Source of the DNA: Gemmatimonadales bacterium
GTDB lineage: Bacteria > Gemmatimonadota > Gemmatimonadetes > Gemmatimonadales > GWC2-71-9
Assembly (NCBI GenBank): GCA_013694695.1
Contig: JACDBX010000128.1
Coordinates: 1-35,938, forward strand
DNA length: 35,938 bases
Direction of reading: 5' to 3'
The position numbers and the translations under genes are program-made. The notes beneath the pieces were generated by a model that saw nothing but the letters and a program-made list of their open reading frames with translations, made no database searches and was not told the DNA's origin. Of the stretch, positions 17,086 through 25,004 are shown in pieces (position 1 is the stretch's first letter; the number at the start of each line of letters is the position of its first letter).

Positions 17086-17540
17086 GCCTCGAGCGCGTCG
17101 TCGTCGTCGCCGTCGCCGTTCGGCGGCGTCACCACATCGTCCTCACCGCGCACCAGGATGCAGTTGATCACCGAGGCTGCGTTGACGCCCTGTGACACCA
17201 ACGTGGCGGCGCGAGTGCGGGACCGCCGGTCGGCCACCCAGCCGTGCAGCTCGATCGACCCTCGTCCGACGGGAATCACTTCAAGCCCGCACTCGCGCAG
17301 CGGGAGATCGGCGTCGAGGACGGCCTGGGCGTCGTGCACCAGCTCGGCCACCGATGGCGTGCCTGGCTTGCCGATCCGGCGGGTGGCGCGCTGGGCAAGG
17401 GGCGCCAGGAGTTCGGCGAGCAGCGTGCCGAGGACCGCGCCCAGGGCGAGCCCTGCCGTGATGACGCCCGCACGGCGCCACGGATGCTTGCGCGGAGCAA
17501 GGAGGGGGAGCTTTCTGGTGCGGACGATGATGCGAGCCAT
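17082..17540 (-). CDS. BON-domain-like membrane-anchored protein
   Basis: Small protein with a basic N-terminus, one transmembrane segment (AGVITAGLALGAVLGTLLAELLAPL, about residues 25-49) and a C-terminal BON-like fold (VAELVHDAQAVLDADLPLRECGLEVIPVGRGSIELHGWVADRRSRTRA), ending in an acidic tail (DGDGDDDDALEA). BON domains usually bind membranes or ligands at the cell envelope. I prefer the ATG at 17540 over the track start at 17567 because it begins with the Arg-rich anchor. The stop overlaps the valS start (ATGA). It is divergent from thrS across about 70 bp. Confidence 0.72.
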   Translation of the reverse strand: MARIIVRTRKLPLLAPRKHPWRRAGVITAGLALGAVLGTLLAELLAPLAQRATRRIGKPGTPSVAELVHDAQAVLDADLPLRECGLEVIPVGRGSIELHGWVADRRSRTRAATLVSQGVNAASVINCILVRGEDDVVTPPNGDGDDDDALEA

Positions 17541-17612
17541 GGTGGTTAAACTACATGACTTCTTCACCCGGTCCTATGGCCGGAACACCCGTTGCCGAGG
17601 CGCCGCCCGACG

Positions 17613-19553
17613 ATGACGACGACCACCGATGACGTGATCCGCGTGACACTCCCCGATGGCTCGGTCCGGGAACTCGGCGCCGGTGCCACCGGGAGCGCAC
17701 TGGCGGCCTCGATCGGACCCGGGCTGGCGCGCGCTGCCGTGGCGATTTCGGTCGATGGTGCCGTCCAGGACCTTGGGCGGCCGCTGCCCGACGGCGCGAC
17801 CGTCTCGATCATCACCGAACGCGATCCCGACGCGCTGGCACTGCTGCGGCATTCGGCGGCGCACATCATGGCGACGGCCGTTCGCGACCTCTTCCCGGGG
17901 GCGGGGATCGGTTTCGGCCCGGCGATCGACGAGGGGTTCTACTACGACTTCGCCGTCGATCGCCCGTTCACGCCGGAGGACCTCGAGGCGATCGAGCGGA
18001 GGATGGACGAGGTGATCACGTCCGACTTTCCGTTCACGCGGGAGGTGGTCGATCGCTCCGAGGCGAAACGGCGCTTTGCCGACGACCCGCTCAAGCTCGA
18101 GCGGATCTCGGAGCTGGGCGACGACGAGACGATCACGGTGTACACCGACGGGCCGTTCGTCGATCTCTGTCGCGGGCCGCACGTGCCGAGCACCGGCAAG
18201 CTCAAGCACTTCAAGCTGCTCAGCGGGGCGGGGGCGTACTGGCGTGGCGATTCAAGCCGCCAGATGCTGCAGCGGATCTACGGCACGGCGTTCTTCCGCA
18301 AGGACGAGCTGGCGCAACACCTGATGCGGCTCGACGAAGCGAAGAAGCGCGACCACCGAGTTCTGGGCAAGCAGCTGGACCTTTTCTTTTTCCACCAGTT
18401 CGCGCCGGGCGCTGCGTTCTGGACCGATCGCGGGACAGCGGTGGTCAACGAGCTTCAGCGCTACATGCAGCAGCTCCAGCGCGACGGCTATCACGAGGTA
18501 CGGACCCCGCTGATGTACAACAAGGGGCTGTGGGAGATCTCGGGGCACTGGGGGAAGTACAAGGAGAACATGTTCCTGGTGCACGACAACGAGACCGGCG
18601 AGCACGATTTCTCACTCAAGCCAATGAACTGCCCATCGCACTACCTGATGTACCAGCAGAAGAAGCACTCGTATCGCGAACTGCCGCTCCGCTACGCGAC
18701 CTACGACGTGCTGCACCGCAACGAGGTGAGTGGTGCGCTCTCGGGGCTCACCCGGGTGCGGCAGTTTTCGCAGGACGATTGCCACATCTTCCTGATGGAC
18801 CGGCAGATCCAGGCAGAGGTGCACCGGCTCACGAATTTCATCCTGAAGTACTACGAGACCTTCGGCCTCAAGGCGACGCTGAAGTTCGCGACCCGGCCCG
18901 AGGAGCGGATCGGCACCGATCAGATGTGGGACGAGGCCGAGCGTGCGCTGCGTCATGCGCTGGAGGCGACGGGGCTGCCGTATGAGTTGAAACCGGGCGA
19001 TGGCGCGTTCTACGGCCCGAAGATTGATTTCGACGTGGAGGATGCGATCGGACGCCGGTGGCAGCTTGGCACAATCCAGCTCGATTACGCCGCGCCGGAA
19101 CGGTTCGATCTGAGCTATGTCGGTGAGGACAACACCACGCATCGTCCGGTGGTGATCCACCGCGCGGTGAATGGTTCGTTCGAGCGCTTCCTGGCGATCC
19201 TGATCGAGCACTTCGCCGGTGCGTTCCCGCTCTGGCTGGCGCCGGAGCAGGTGCGGATCGTCCCGATCAGCGATGCCCAGACCGAGGCAGCAGCCGCGGT
19301 CACGGCACGGATGCGCGACGCAGGAATTCGCGCGCATCTCGATGATCGTCACGAGACGCTCAACTACCGGATCCGCGAGGGCGAGATCGCCAAGGTCCCG
19401 TACATGGCGGTGGTGGGGCAGCGAGAGGCGGAGGGCAATACGCTCGCGGTGCGCACCCGCGGCGCGGGGACGAAGCAGGACGTGGTGGCGGTGGACGAGT
19501 TCGTCGAACGGTTGGTGGGGGATATCAGGGAGAGGCGGTTGGGGCCGGGCTGA
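17613..19553 (+). CDS. thrS: Threonyl-tRNA synthetase
   Basis: Class II synthetase charging tRNA-Thr. An N-terminal TGS domain (VIRVTLPDGSVRELGAGATG) is followed by the editing domain with HSAAHIMATAVRDLFPG, and then the catalytic core with MNCPSHYLMYQ (zinc Cys and motif 2 region), LHRNEVSGALSGLTRVRQFSQDD and the second zinc His near TRPEERIG. The C-terminal anticodon domain ends ERRLGPG. I chose the ATG at 17613 because the TTG at 17592 adds only an unconserved MPRRRPT. The 646-residue length is normal. It is divergent from the BON/valS block. No T-box leader is seen in the short upstream gap. Confidence 0.97.
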   Translation: MTTTTDDVIRVTLPDGSVRELGAGATGSALAASIGPGLARAAVAISVDGAVQDLGRPLPDGATVSIITERDPDALALLRHSAAHIMATAVRDLFPGAGIGFGPAIDEGFYYDFAVDRPFTPEDLEAIERRMDEVITSDFPFTREVVDRSEAKRRFADDPLKLERISELGDDETITVYTDGPFVDLCRGPHVPSTGKLKHFKLLSGAGAYWRGDSSRQMLQRIYGTAFFRKDELAQHLMRLDEAKKRDHRVLGKQLDLFFFHQFAPGAAFWTDRGTAVVNELQRYMQQLQRDGYHEVRTPLMYNKGLWEISGHWGKYKENMFLVHDNETGEHDFSLKPMNCPSHYLMYQQKKHSYRELPLRYATYDVLHRNEVSGALSGLTRVRQFSQDDCHIFLMDRQIQAEVHRLTNFILKYYETFGLKATLKFATRPEERIGTDQMWDEAERALRHALEATGLPYELKPGDGAFYGPKIDFDVEDAIGRRWQLGTIQLDYAAPERFDLSYVGEDNTTHRPVVIHRAVNGSFERFLAILIEHFAGAFPLWLAPEQVRIVPISDAQTEAAAAVTARMRDAGIRAHLDDRHETLNYRIREGEIAKVPYMAVVGQREAEGNTLAVRTRGAGTKQDVVAVDEFVERLVGDIRERRLGPG

Positions 19554-19557
19554 GGGG

Positions 19558-19686
19558 GTCGTTGGTCGTTGGCTGCGTCAATGGAAGTCGTAAGTCGAGA
19601 GTCGTCAGCTGTGTTCCTGTCGGAGTTGGGCTTCGCCACAGATCACGCCGATTGGATGACGCAGCTGACGACCAACGACCAACGAC
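19558..19686. repeat. Heptad-repeat hairpin element B (7-bp period, inverted pair)
   Basis: Left arm: two GTCGTTG 7-mers at 19558-19571, then GCTGCGTCA, then GTCGTAA, GTCGAGA, GTCGTCA (19587-19607). Right arm: TGACGCAGC (19657-19665) and the inverted 7-mers CTGACGA, CCAACGA, CCAACGA (19665-19685). The 15-mer GTCGTTGGTCGTTGG is an exact reverse complement of CCAACGACCAACGAC at 19672-19686. The architecture matches element A but the unit sequence differs. It starts 5 bp after the thrS stop. Confidence 0.82.
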
Positions 19687-19690
19687 TTTC

Positions 19691-19763
19691 CGTCACGCGG
19701 CTCGGTCGTGGGATTCGTCACGCGGGTCGGTCGGGGTCCATCCCGCGGCTCGGTCGGTGCGCC
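19691..19763. repeat. Three tandem ~25-bp repeats
   Basis: Three consecutive degenerate copies share the core CGCGGSTCGGTCG: 19691-19715, 19716-19741 and a shorter third at 19742-19763. They directly follow heptad element B. No ORF or known element explains them. Confidence 0.7.
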
Positions 19764-20150
19764 GTCCAACGGCGCCCTGCCAATTCGTAGAGCCAGTAGG
19801 TGCCGCGCCGTCGCGCTTTTCGCGCACACCGTCGGACCGGAAACTCGCTCGCATTGCTCGCTCAGACATCCGGTCCTCCTCTGGCCGACGCGCCCGTACC
19901 TCGCCGCCCTGACGGTCACAGCTAACGACTGACCGGGCCCTCGCCGACGAGCACCCTCTCCGCGCGAGGGCGTTGGCGGAGTCCCCTCCGTTCGGGGGCT
20001 ATTCGGGCACGGCGCAGCTAAATGCATACTGTCACGCACCTTGGGGCATTTCAGGGGCCACCCGCCTTCGAACTCGATTCATCGAAATAGATGATAACGC
20101 CCATTTAATGAGTACCATGGTCTAGATTTGGGCATGGTCCGAGCCCGCTG
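19764..20150. other. Non-coding region before the histidine kinase gene
   Basis: No convincing gene is seen here; ORF-track entries are low-quality frames through biased sequence. It contains an inverted repeat GGACCGGA (19834-19841) / TCCGGTCC (19869-19876) around a CTCGCTCGCATTGCTCGCTC repeat. The last ~90 bp (about 20060-20130) are much richer in A+T than the surroundings and probably hold the promoter of the downstream kinase gene, though I cannot pick -35 and -10 boxes with confidence. Confidence 0.55.
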
Positions 20151-21299
20151 ATGTTACTCCACGAATTCATTGTCGCCAACCGCGCCGATATCATCCGGCG
20201 CACATCCGACAAGGCCGCCCAACGCACGAGCCCCCCGGCAACAGAGGGCGACGCGACGAGCGAAGGCGTGCCCTTCGTGGTCGACCAGCTGGTCGCCACC
20301 CTGCGGGGCGCGGTCCTCAACGACGAGATCGTCGACGCCGCCACCCGGCGGGGCGTCCACATGCACCGCAGCGGGTACACCGTCGCCCAGGTGGTGCGGG
20401 GCTACGGCGACGTCTGTCAGGCCGTGACCGAGATCGCGATGGAATCCGGCGCGCCGATCACGGTGAACGAGTTCCACACCCTCAACCTGTACCTCGACGA
20501 GGTGATCGCCGACGCGGTCACCGAGTACCAGCGGACGCGGGACGTTGCGGTCGCGGCGCGCGACAATGCACATCTGGGCGACTTCGCGCACGAGCTCAGG
20601 AATCGGATCAATACCGCCACGCTGTCGTTCAGCATCCTGCGCGCTGGCACGGTGCCGATCGGCGGCAGCACCGGTGGCGTGCTCGAGCGGAGCCTTATCG
20701 GCCTCACCGAGCTGATCGACCGGGCCCTTTCAGAAGTGCGCCTCGCCACCACGCCGACCGAGGGCGACCACATCCTTCTCGCCCAGTTCATCGAGGAGGT
20801 CGAGGTCGCCGCGTTGCTCGAGGCACAGGCGTCCACCCATCGGATGCGCTTCAGCAAGGTCGCACCCGAGGTGACGATCCAGGGCGACCGCCACCTCCTC
20901 GCCGCCGCCGTCGGCAACCTGCTGCAGAACGCGTTCAAGTTCACCCCCGCGGACGGCCTGGTGACGCTCCGCGCGCGGGTGACTCACGACGCCGTGTGGA
21001 TCGACGTCGAGGATGAATGTGGTGGGCTCCCACCGGGCAAGTCGGAGGAACTGTTCCGCCCGTTCGTCCAGCGCGGTTCCGACCGCTCCGGGCTCGGGCT
21101 CGGGCTCTCGATCACCAAGAAAGCGGTGGAACTGTACGGCGGGGAGCTGAGCGTCCGCGACATCCCGGGGGTCGGTTGCGTCTTCACGGTCAAGCTGCCC
21201 CGGATGGCCGACGTCGCGACTGAATCGTCCGCGCTCGCCGCCGACGGCGGTTTGCTGGCCGAGCCAATCGCTTCGCTGATCGTCCCGGCGCCAGAGTAG
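20151..21299 (+). CDS. Soluble sensor histidine kinase with RsbRD-like N-terminal domain
   Basis: Cytoplasmic histidine kinase without transmembrane segments. Residues 1-130 form an all-helical RsbRD/globin-fold-like sensor (HMHRSGYTVAQVVRGYGDVCQAVTE). The H-box is DFAHELRNRINT, with phospho-acceptor His147. The ATPase domain has an N-box (NLLQNAFKFTP), a divergent G1 box (DECGGLP instead of DxGxG) and a clear G2 box (GLGLGLSITKKAVELYGG). An Ala/Pro-rich tail of about 30 residues follows. No receiver is adjacent; the nearest regulator is the OmpR-type gene 1.5 kb downstream, so the partner is uncertain. It could be part of a stress or redox relay. Confidence 0.88.
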   Translation: MLLHEFIVANRADIIRRTSDKAAQRTSPPATEGDATSEGVPFVVDQLVATLRGAVLNDEIVDAATRRGVHMHRSGYTVAQVVRGYGDVCQAVTEIAMESGAPITVNEFHTLNLYLDEVIADAVTEYQRTRDVAVAARDNAHLGDFAHELRNRINTATLSFSILRAGTVPIGGSTGGVLERSLIGLTELIDRALSEVRLATTPTEGDHILLAQFIEEVEVAALLEAQASTHRMRFSKVAPEVTIQGDRHLLAAAVGNLLQNAFKFTPADGLVTLRARVTHDAVWIDVEDECGGLPPGKSEELFRPFVQRGSDRSGLGLGLSITKKAVELYGGELSVRDIPGVGCVFTVKLPRMADVATESSALAADGGLLAEPIASLIVPAPE

Positions 21300-21329
21300 T
21301 GGTGCCGCCAATCGCGCCCCGAGGAAACG

Positions 21330-21482
21330 ATGTCGAAGCGACCCAACACTGAACGGGTGGACCGCGCGAGCAAGCCGGCCGGATGGAAGCGCGGGAACGA
21401 GAGCCTTATCCCGGCGAAGGGAACGGCGTCGGGGATGAAGGCACCGCCCAAGGCCGCGAAGGCGCCAGCGAAGAAGAAGTAG
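21330..21482 (+). CDS. Small basic Lys/Ala/Pro-rich protein (50 aa), not in ORF track
   Basis: ATG at 21330 preceded by a strong Shine-Dalgarno (GAGGAAAC, about 5 bases upstream) and ending TAG at 21482. The predicted peptide begins MSKRPNTERVDRASKPAGWK and ends in alternating Lys/Ala/Pro (APPKAAKAPAKKK), with very few acidic residues. It sits in the 200-bp gap between the two kinase genes on the same strand. The tail resembles the low-complexity C-termini of nucleic-acid-binding proteins. I do not know the family. The good ribosome-binding site is the main argument that it is real. Confidence 0.6.
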   Translation: MSKRPNTERVDRASKPAGWKRGNESLIPAKGTASGMKAPPKAAKAPAKKK

Positions 21483-21501
21483 CCGCAAATACATTGCGTC
21501 G

Positions 21502-22755
21502 ATGACGGACAACACGCCCACCGCATCCCCCCTCGACTTGACGCCGTTCGAGCACCGCCTGGAACGGCTGCTGCAGATATCGGTCGGCCTCACCTCCGAG
21601 GTCTCGCTTGATCGCGTGCTGCAGCAGGTGACCGACACCGCGCTTGAACTGATTGGAGCAAAGTACGCGGCCATCGGCGTGGTGAGCGCCGACGGACGGA
21701 CGCTCGAGAGCTTCATCACCAGCGGGTTGACCGATGAGCAGCGGGCCCGCATCGGCAGTCCGCCCAAGGGGCACGGCATTCTCGGGCTGGTGGTGCGGGA
21801 AGCCAGGGTGGTGCGCCTCCCCGATCTCGGGGCGCATCCGGATTCCTTTGGTTTCCCTCCCAACCACCCGCCGATGCGCTCGTTCCTCGGTGTGCCAATC
21901 GCCGGGCGGCGCGGCGTGTTCGGCAACCTCTACCTGACCGAGAAACTCGGCGCAGATCACTTCACCGACGACGACGAGCGGATCGCCCTGCTGCTCGCGG
22001 CGCAGACGGCCGCAGCAGTGGAGAACGCGCGATTGCACGCCGAAAGTGCACGACTGCTGGAGGAGGTCCAGCGGCTGCACCGGTCGCGGGAACGATTCTT
22101 CGCGATGGTCAACCATGAACTCCGCAATGCGCTGGCCGCGACCTTCGGGTGGGCCGAGCTGCTGGTGCGGCGCAAGGACCCGGCAACAGTACCGCGTGCC
22201 GCGTTCGAGGTGATGGATTCGGCCGAGCAGGCGGTCGCGCTGATCAATGACCTGCTCGACCTGAGCCGTCTTGACGAAGATCGGCTTCGGCCGAATATCC
22301 AGCCGGTTGATGCGGTGGGTACGGCGAAGCGCGCCATCGGACGGGTCACACCCGCAGCCGGTGCGAAGCACGTCCAGTTTGACCTCGTGGTGCACCCCGA
22401 GGTGCGCTCATGCCGCACCGACCAGCACCGGGTCGAACAGATCCTGGTCAACCTGCTCAACAATGCGGTGCGTCACTCCCCGACAGGTGGCAGCATCGGC
22501 GTGGAGGTCGCGCCTCGCGGGGAGTTCGTGGCATTCACCGTGTCTGACGCAGGCCCGGGGATTCCCGAGGGGGATCTCGAGGGCATTTTCGACGTGTATT
22601 TCACCAAGGCCGATGAGGAAAGCCGAGGCGCCGGCCTCGGACTTCCGCTCTCGCGTCGCCTCGCCCAGTTGCTCCACGGTTCGCTCTGGGCTGGTAATCG
22701 CACTGGCGGTGGTGCCCAGTTCGTCCTTGAGATCCCGGCGATACCTGCTGCATGA
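21502..22755 (+). CDS. GAF-domain sensor histidine kinase
   Basis: Soluble kinase with a GAF sensor domain (about residues 25-178: LDRVLQQVTDTALELIGAKYAAIGVV ... SFLGVPI ... GNLYLTEK), a short coiled linker, HisKA with FFAMVNHELRNALAA (phospho-acceptor His205) and an HATPase domain (NLLNNAVRHS, SDAGPGIPEGD, GAGLGLPLSRRLAQL). The GAF domain may sense a small ligand or redox state; the sequence does not tell which. The OmpR-type regulator starts 56 bp downstream on the same strand, making the pair a likely two-component system. Confidence 0.92.
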   Translation: MTDNTPTASPLDLTPFEHRLERLLQISVGLTSEVSLDRVLQQVTDTALELIGAKYAAIGVVSADGRTLESFITSGLTDEQRARIGSPPKGHGILGLVVREARVVRLPDLGAHPDSFGFPPNHPPMRSFLGVPIAGRRGVFGNLYLTEKLGADHFTDDDERIALLLAAQTAAAVENARLHAESARLLEEVQRLHRSRERFFAMVNHELRNALAATFGWAELLVRRKDPATVPRAAFEVMDSAEQAVALINDLLDLSRLDEDRLRPNIQPVDAVGTAKRAIGRVTPAAGAKHVQFDLVVHPEVRSCRTDQHRVEQILVNLLNNAVRHSPTGGSIGVEVAPRGEFVAFTVSDAGPGIPEGDLEGIFDVYFTKADEESRGAGLGLPLSRRLAQLLHGSLWAGNRTGGGAQFVLEIPAIPAA

Positions 22756-22811
22756 AGAACCCTTCACCCGATCCTGCCCCGCGGTTCACGGACACCCGAT
22801 AGGTTGGTGCG

Positions 22812-23489
22812 ATGCGGATACTCGTGGTGGAGGACGACCGGAAGGTCGCAGGGTTCATCGAGCAGGGGTTGCGGGAGGAAGGGTACGCCGTGGACGTGGC
22901 CGTTGATGGTGAGGCCGCGACCCTGTCGGCGCACGTCCACGACTACGACATCATCCTGCTCGATGTCGTCCTGCCGAAGAAGAACGGGTTCCAGGTGGCG
23001 ACCGAACTCCGTCGCGAGGGTCGCACGACACCCATCCTCATGCTGACGTCGCGCGACGCCGTGGAGGACGTGGTGCGTGGCCTCGATGCGGGCGCCGACG
23101 ATTACCTCGCCAAGCCGTTCCGTTTCGACGAACTGCTGGCACGCATTCGTGCGCTGGTGCGCCGCGGGGGCCCCGAGCGGATCGACATGCTCGCGTTCGG
23201 TCCGGTGGCTCTTGATCGCCTCAAGCATGTCGTGACCATCGACGCCCGCCCGATCGACCTCACGCAGAAGGAATTCCAGCTCCTGGAGCATTTCCTGATG
23301 CATCCCGAGGAGGTCGTCCGCCGCACGACCCTGCTGGAGAAGGTCTGGGACATGCATTTCGACCCCGAGAGCAACGTCGTGGACGTGCATGTCGGCAACC
23401 TCCGACGCAAGCTCGAGGGCGCCACCGGCCGTCAGTTGCTGCACACCGTGCGCGGCGTGGGGTTCGTGCTCCGCAACCCGGAAAGCTGA
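22812..23489 (+). CDS. OmpR/PhoB-family response regulator
   Basis: Two-domain transcription factor. The receiver has the acidic pair E7/D8/D9 (VVEDDRK), phospho-acceptor Asp51 (ILLDVVLP), Thr79 and Lys101 (LAKPFRF). The C-terminal winged helix (about 130-225) has the typical LTQKEFQLLEHFLMHPEEVV and VDVHVGNLRRKLE recognition region and ends with HTVRGVGFVL. The overall look is closest to the CusR/CopR copper-response group. That fits its position directly upstream of copper-enzyme genes, but binding to metal-related targets is an inference. Confidence 0.93.
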   Translation: MRILVVEDDRKVAGFIEQGLREEGYAVDVAVDGEAATLSAHVHDYDIILLDVVLPKKNGFQVATELRREGRTTPILMLTSRDAVEDVVRGLDAGADDYLAKPFRFDELLARIRALVRRGGPERIDMLAFGPVALDRLKHVVTIDARPIDLTQKEFQLLEHFLMHPEEVVRRTTLLEKVWDMHFDPESNVVDVHVGNLRRKLEGATGRQLLHTVRGVGFVLRNPES

Positions 23490-23523
23490 AGAAATCTTCA
23501 CACTTCGCTCCATGATTTCTTCA
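23487..23523. promoter_or_regulatory. 10-bp inverted repeat ahead of the multicopper oxidase gene
   Basis: TGAAGAAATC (23487-23496, including the regulator stop codon) and GATTTCTTCA (23514-23523) are exact reverse complements with a 17-bp spacer. CTTCAC occurs twice inside and beside it, next to CGCTCC/GGAGCG. No T-run follows, so a regulator-binding site is more likely than a terminator. It lies about 80 bp upstream of the multicopper oxidase start and is a natural candidate operator for the adjacent OmpR-type regulator. Confidence 0.5.
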
Positions 23524-23603
23524 CGGAGCGTTGGCGATCATTGTGGCACGGTCGGGGAGTGACTGGCGTCTGCCGGCACCACGACCGCAACCACGAGGAT
23601 CGC

Positions 23604-24677
23604 ATGTCCGACGCTCCGCTCAGCCTCACCACTTCCCGCCGCGCCTTCCTCCGCCACGGTGCGACTGCCGCGGTGGCCATCCCCGCAGTCGGGTTTCTTG
23701 CCAGCTGCGACGTTGCTCGCTCCGACGCGCCTGCCGCACCGCCCCACGACCCCGCGAAACAAGCCGTGCCGGCCACACCGGCCGCGACCGCGCCGACCCT
23801 GACGGCTCGCGAGAAGGCCGAGCGGATGGACGCGATGCACGAGGCAGGGATCAAGGCATTTCCGGCGAAGACGGAGGGGAAGGGCAACGTGGTGATGCAG
23901 CCGCGGCTCGAGAAGGGCGTGAAGGTGTACGACCTCACCTGCGCCGAGATCGAATGGGAAATCGCGCCGGGAAAGAAGAAGACCGCGTGGGCTTACAACA
24001 ATCAGGTACCTGGCCCCCAGATCCGCGTACGCGAAGGAGACAGGGTGCGCGTGAACCTGATCAACAACCTCCAGGAATCCACCGCGATCCATTTCCACGG
24101 TCTCGAGCTGCCGGTGGCGATGGACGGAGTGCCATACATAACCCAGCCTCCGGTCAAGCCGGGCGAGACGTTCGTCTACGAGTTAACGGTGCCGAACGCT
24201 GGCTCACACATGTACCACTCGCACCACAATGCCACGAGGCAGGTGGCGTTGGGACTGCTCGGCGCCTTCATTGTGGAGCCGAAGAACAGGACGAGGGAGC
24301 CGAAGGTCGACGTGGACTATGTGATGGTGCTCAACGACGGCCCGCACGGCTACACCGTGAACGGAAAGGGGTTTCCGGCGACAGAGCCGATCGTCGCGAA
24401 GCTCGGGCAGACGGTGCGTATCCGTTACATGAATGAGGGGATGATGATCCACCCGATGCACCTTCATGGGATGCATATGACCGTGATTGCGAAAGACGGG
24501 TGGGATCAGCCGGCACCCTGGAAATGCGACACCCTCAACATCGCGCCGGGCGAGCGGTGGGACGTGCTGGTGAAGTGCAACAATCCAGGAACGTGGGCAT
24601 TCCATTGCCACATTCTGTCCCATGCAGAGAATGATCATGGGATGTTCGGGATGGTGACAGCGTTGATCGTGAAGTAG
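23604..24677 (+). CDS. Tat-exported two-domain multicopper oxidase
   Basis: Laccase-like enzyme that oxidises a substrate (metal ions or phenols in this family) and reduces O2 to water outside the cytoplasm. The start at 23604 follows a GAGGA ribosome site and begins a Tat-type signal (SRRAFLRHG, then a hydrophobic stretch, with a lipobox-like FLASC). At 357 residues only two cupredoxin domains fit. All four copper motifs are present: IHFHG (163-165), HMYHSHH (202-208), HPMHLHG (283-288) and HCHILSH (334-340). The axial Met normally five residues after the last His is His345 here, with Met at 347, so the type 1 site may be atypical. It is followed 3 bp later by the cupin gene. Confidence 0.88.
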   Translation: MSDAPLSLTTSRRAFLRHGATAAVAIPAVGFLASCDVARSDAPAAPPHDPAKQAVPATPAATAPTLTAREKAERMDAMHEAGIKAFPAKTEGKGNVVMQPRLEKGVKVYDLTCAEIEWEIAPGKKKTAWAYNNQVPGPQIRVREGDRVRVNLINNLQESTAIHFHGLELPVAMDGVPYITQPPVKPGETFVYELTVPNAGSHMYHSHHNATRQVALGLLGAFIVEPKNRTREPKVDVDYVMVLNDGPHGYTVNGKGFPATEPIVAKLGQTVRIRYMNEGMMIHPMHLHGMHMTVIAKDGWDQPAPWKCDTLNIAPGERWDVLVKCNNPGTWAFHCHILSHAENDHGMFGMVTALIVK

Positions 24678-24680
24678 GGC

Positions 24681-25004
24681 ATGGAGCATATCGTGAATTC
24701 AGCCATTAGACCATCAATCGGGCACCCCAAGTTCTCCGAGCGGCGTGACACCGCACTCGGGCGGTCATTTGCCATCACGTTCGGTCCGGGCCAGCAACTC
24801 CCAACGCACACCAATCCCTCGCGCATCGTGATCAGCGTCGTGCGAGGCTCCGGCAACCTGGCGCTGTCGACCGAGCAGCGGCGCCAGCTCGCAGCAGGCG
24901 ACGTCGTCCAGCTTGAACCCAGGGAACCGCACGGTATCGCTGCGGGCACCGACGGGCTGGAGTTGGAGGTGACGATGGTCCAGAACTGCTGCGGGGCGTG
25001 CTGA
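24681..25004 (+). CDS. Small cupin-fold protein with C-terminal CCGAC
   Basis: A 107-residue single-cupin protein. Cupin motif 1 is degenerate (FGPGQQLPTHTNPSRIVISVVRGSG) and motif 2 ends GDVVQLEPREPHGIAAG. Only some of the usual metal-binding His/Glu residues are present (His48 and His82 are candidates). The C-terminus ends NCCGAC, three Cys in six residues, which could bind a metal or act in redox. It lies 3 bp after the multicopper oxidase gene, and its stop overlaps the next gene's start. Small cupins recur beside nitrogen-oxide genes, but the function here is unknown. Confidence 0.75.
   Translation: MEHIVNSAIRPSIGHPKFSERRDTALGRSFAITFGPGQQLPTHTNPSRIVISVVRGSGNLALSTEQRRQLAAGDVVQLEPREPHGIAAGTDGLELEVTMVQNCCGAC

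Noticed and set aside
17541-17612. T-box riboswitch ahead of thrS
   Set aside because: The gap is too short and lacks the T-box sequence and antiterminator fold.
19554-20150. Decayed cassette or attC remnants after thrS
   Set aside because: TAAC and GTT motifs occur, but I found no R''/L''/L'/R' pairing with an unpaired base.
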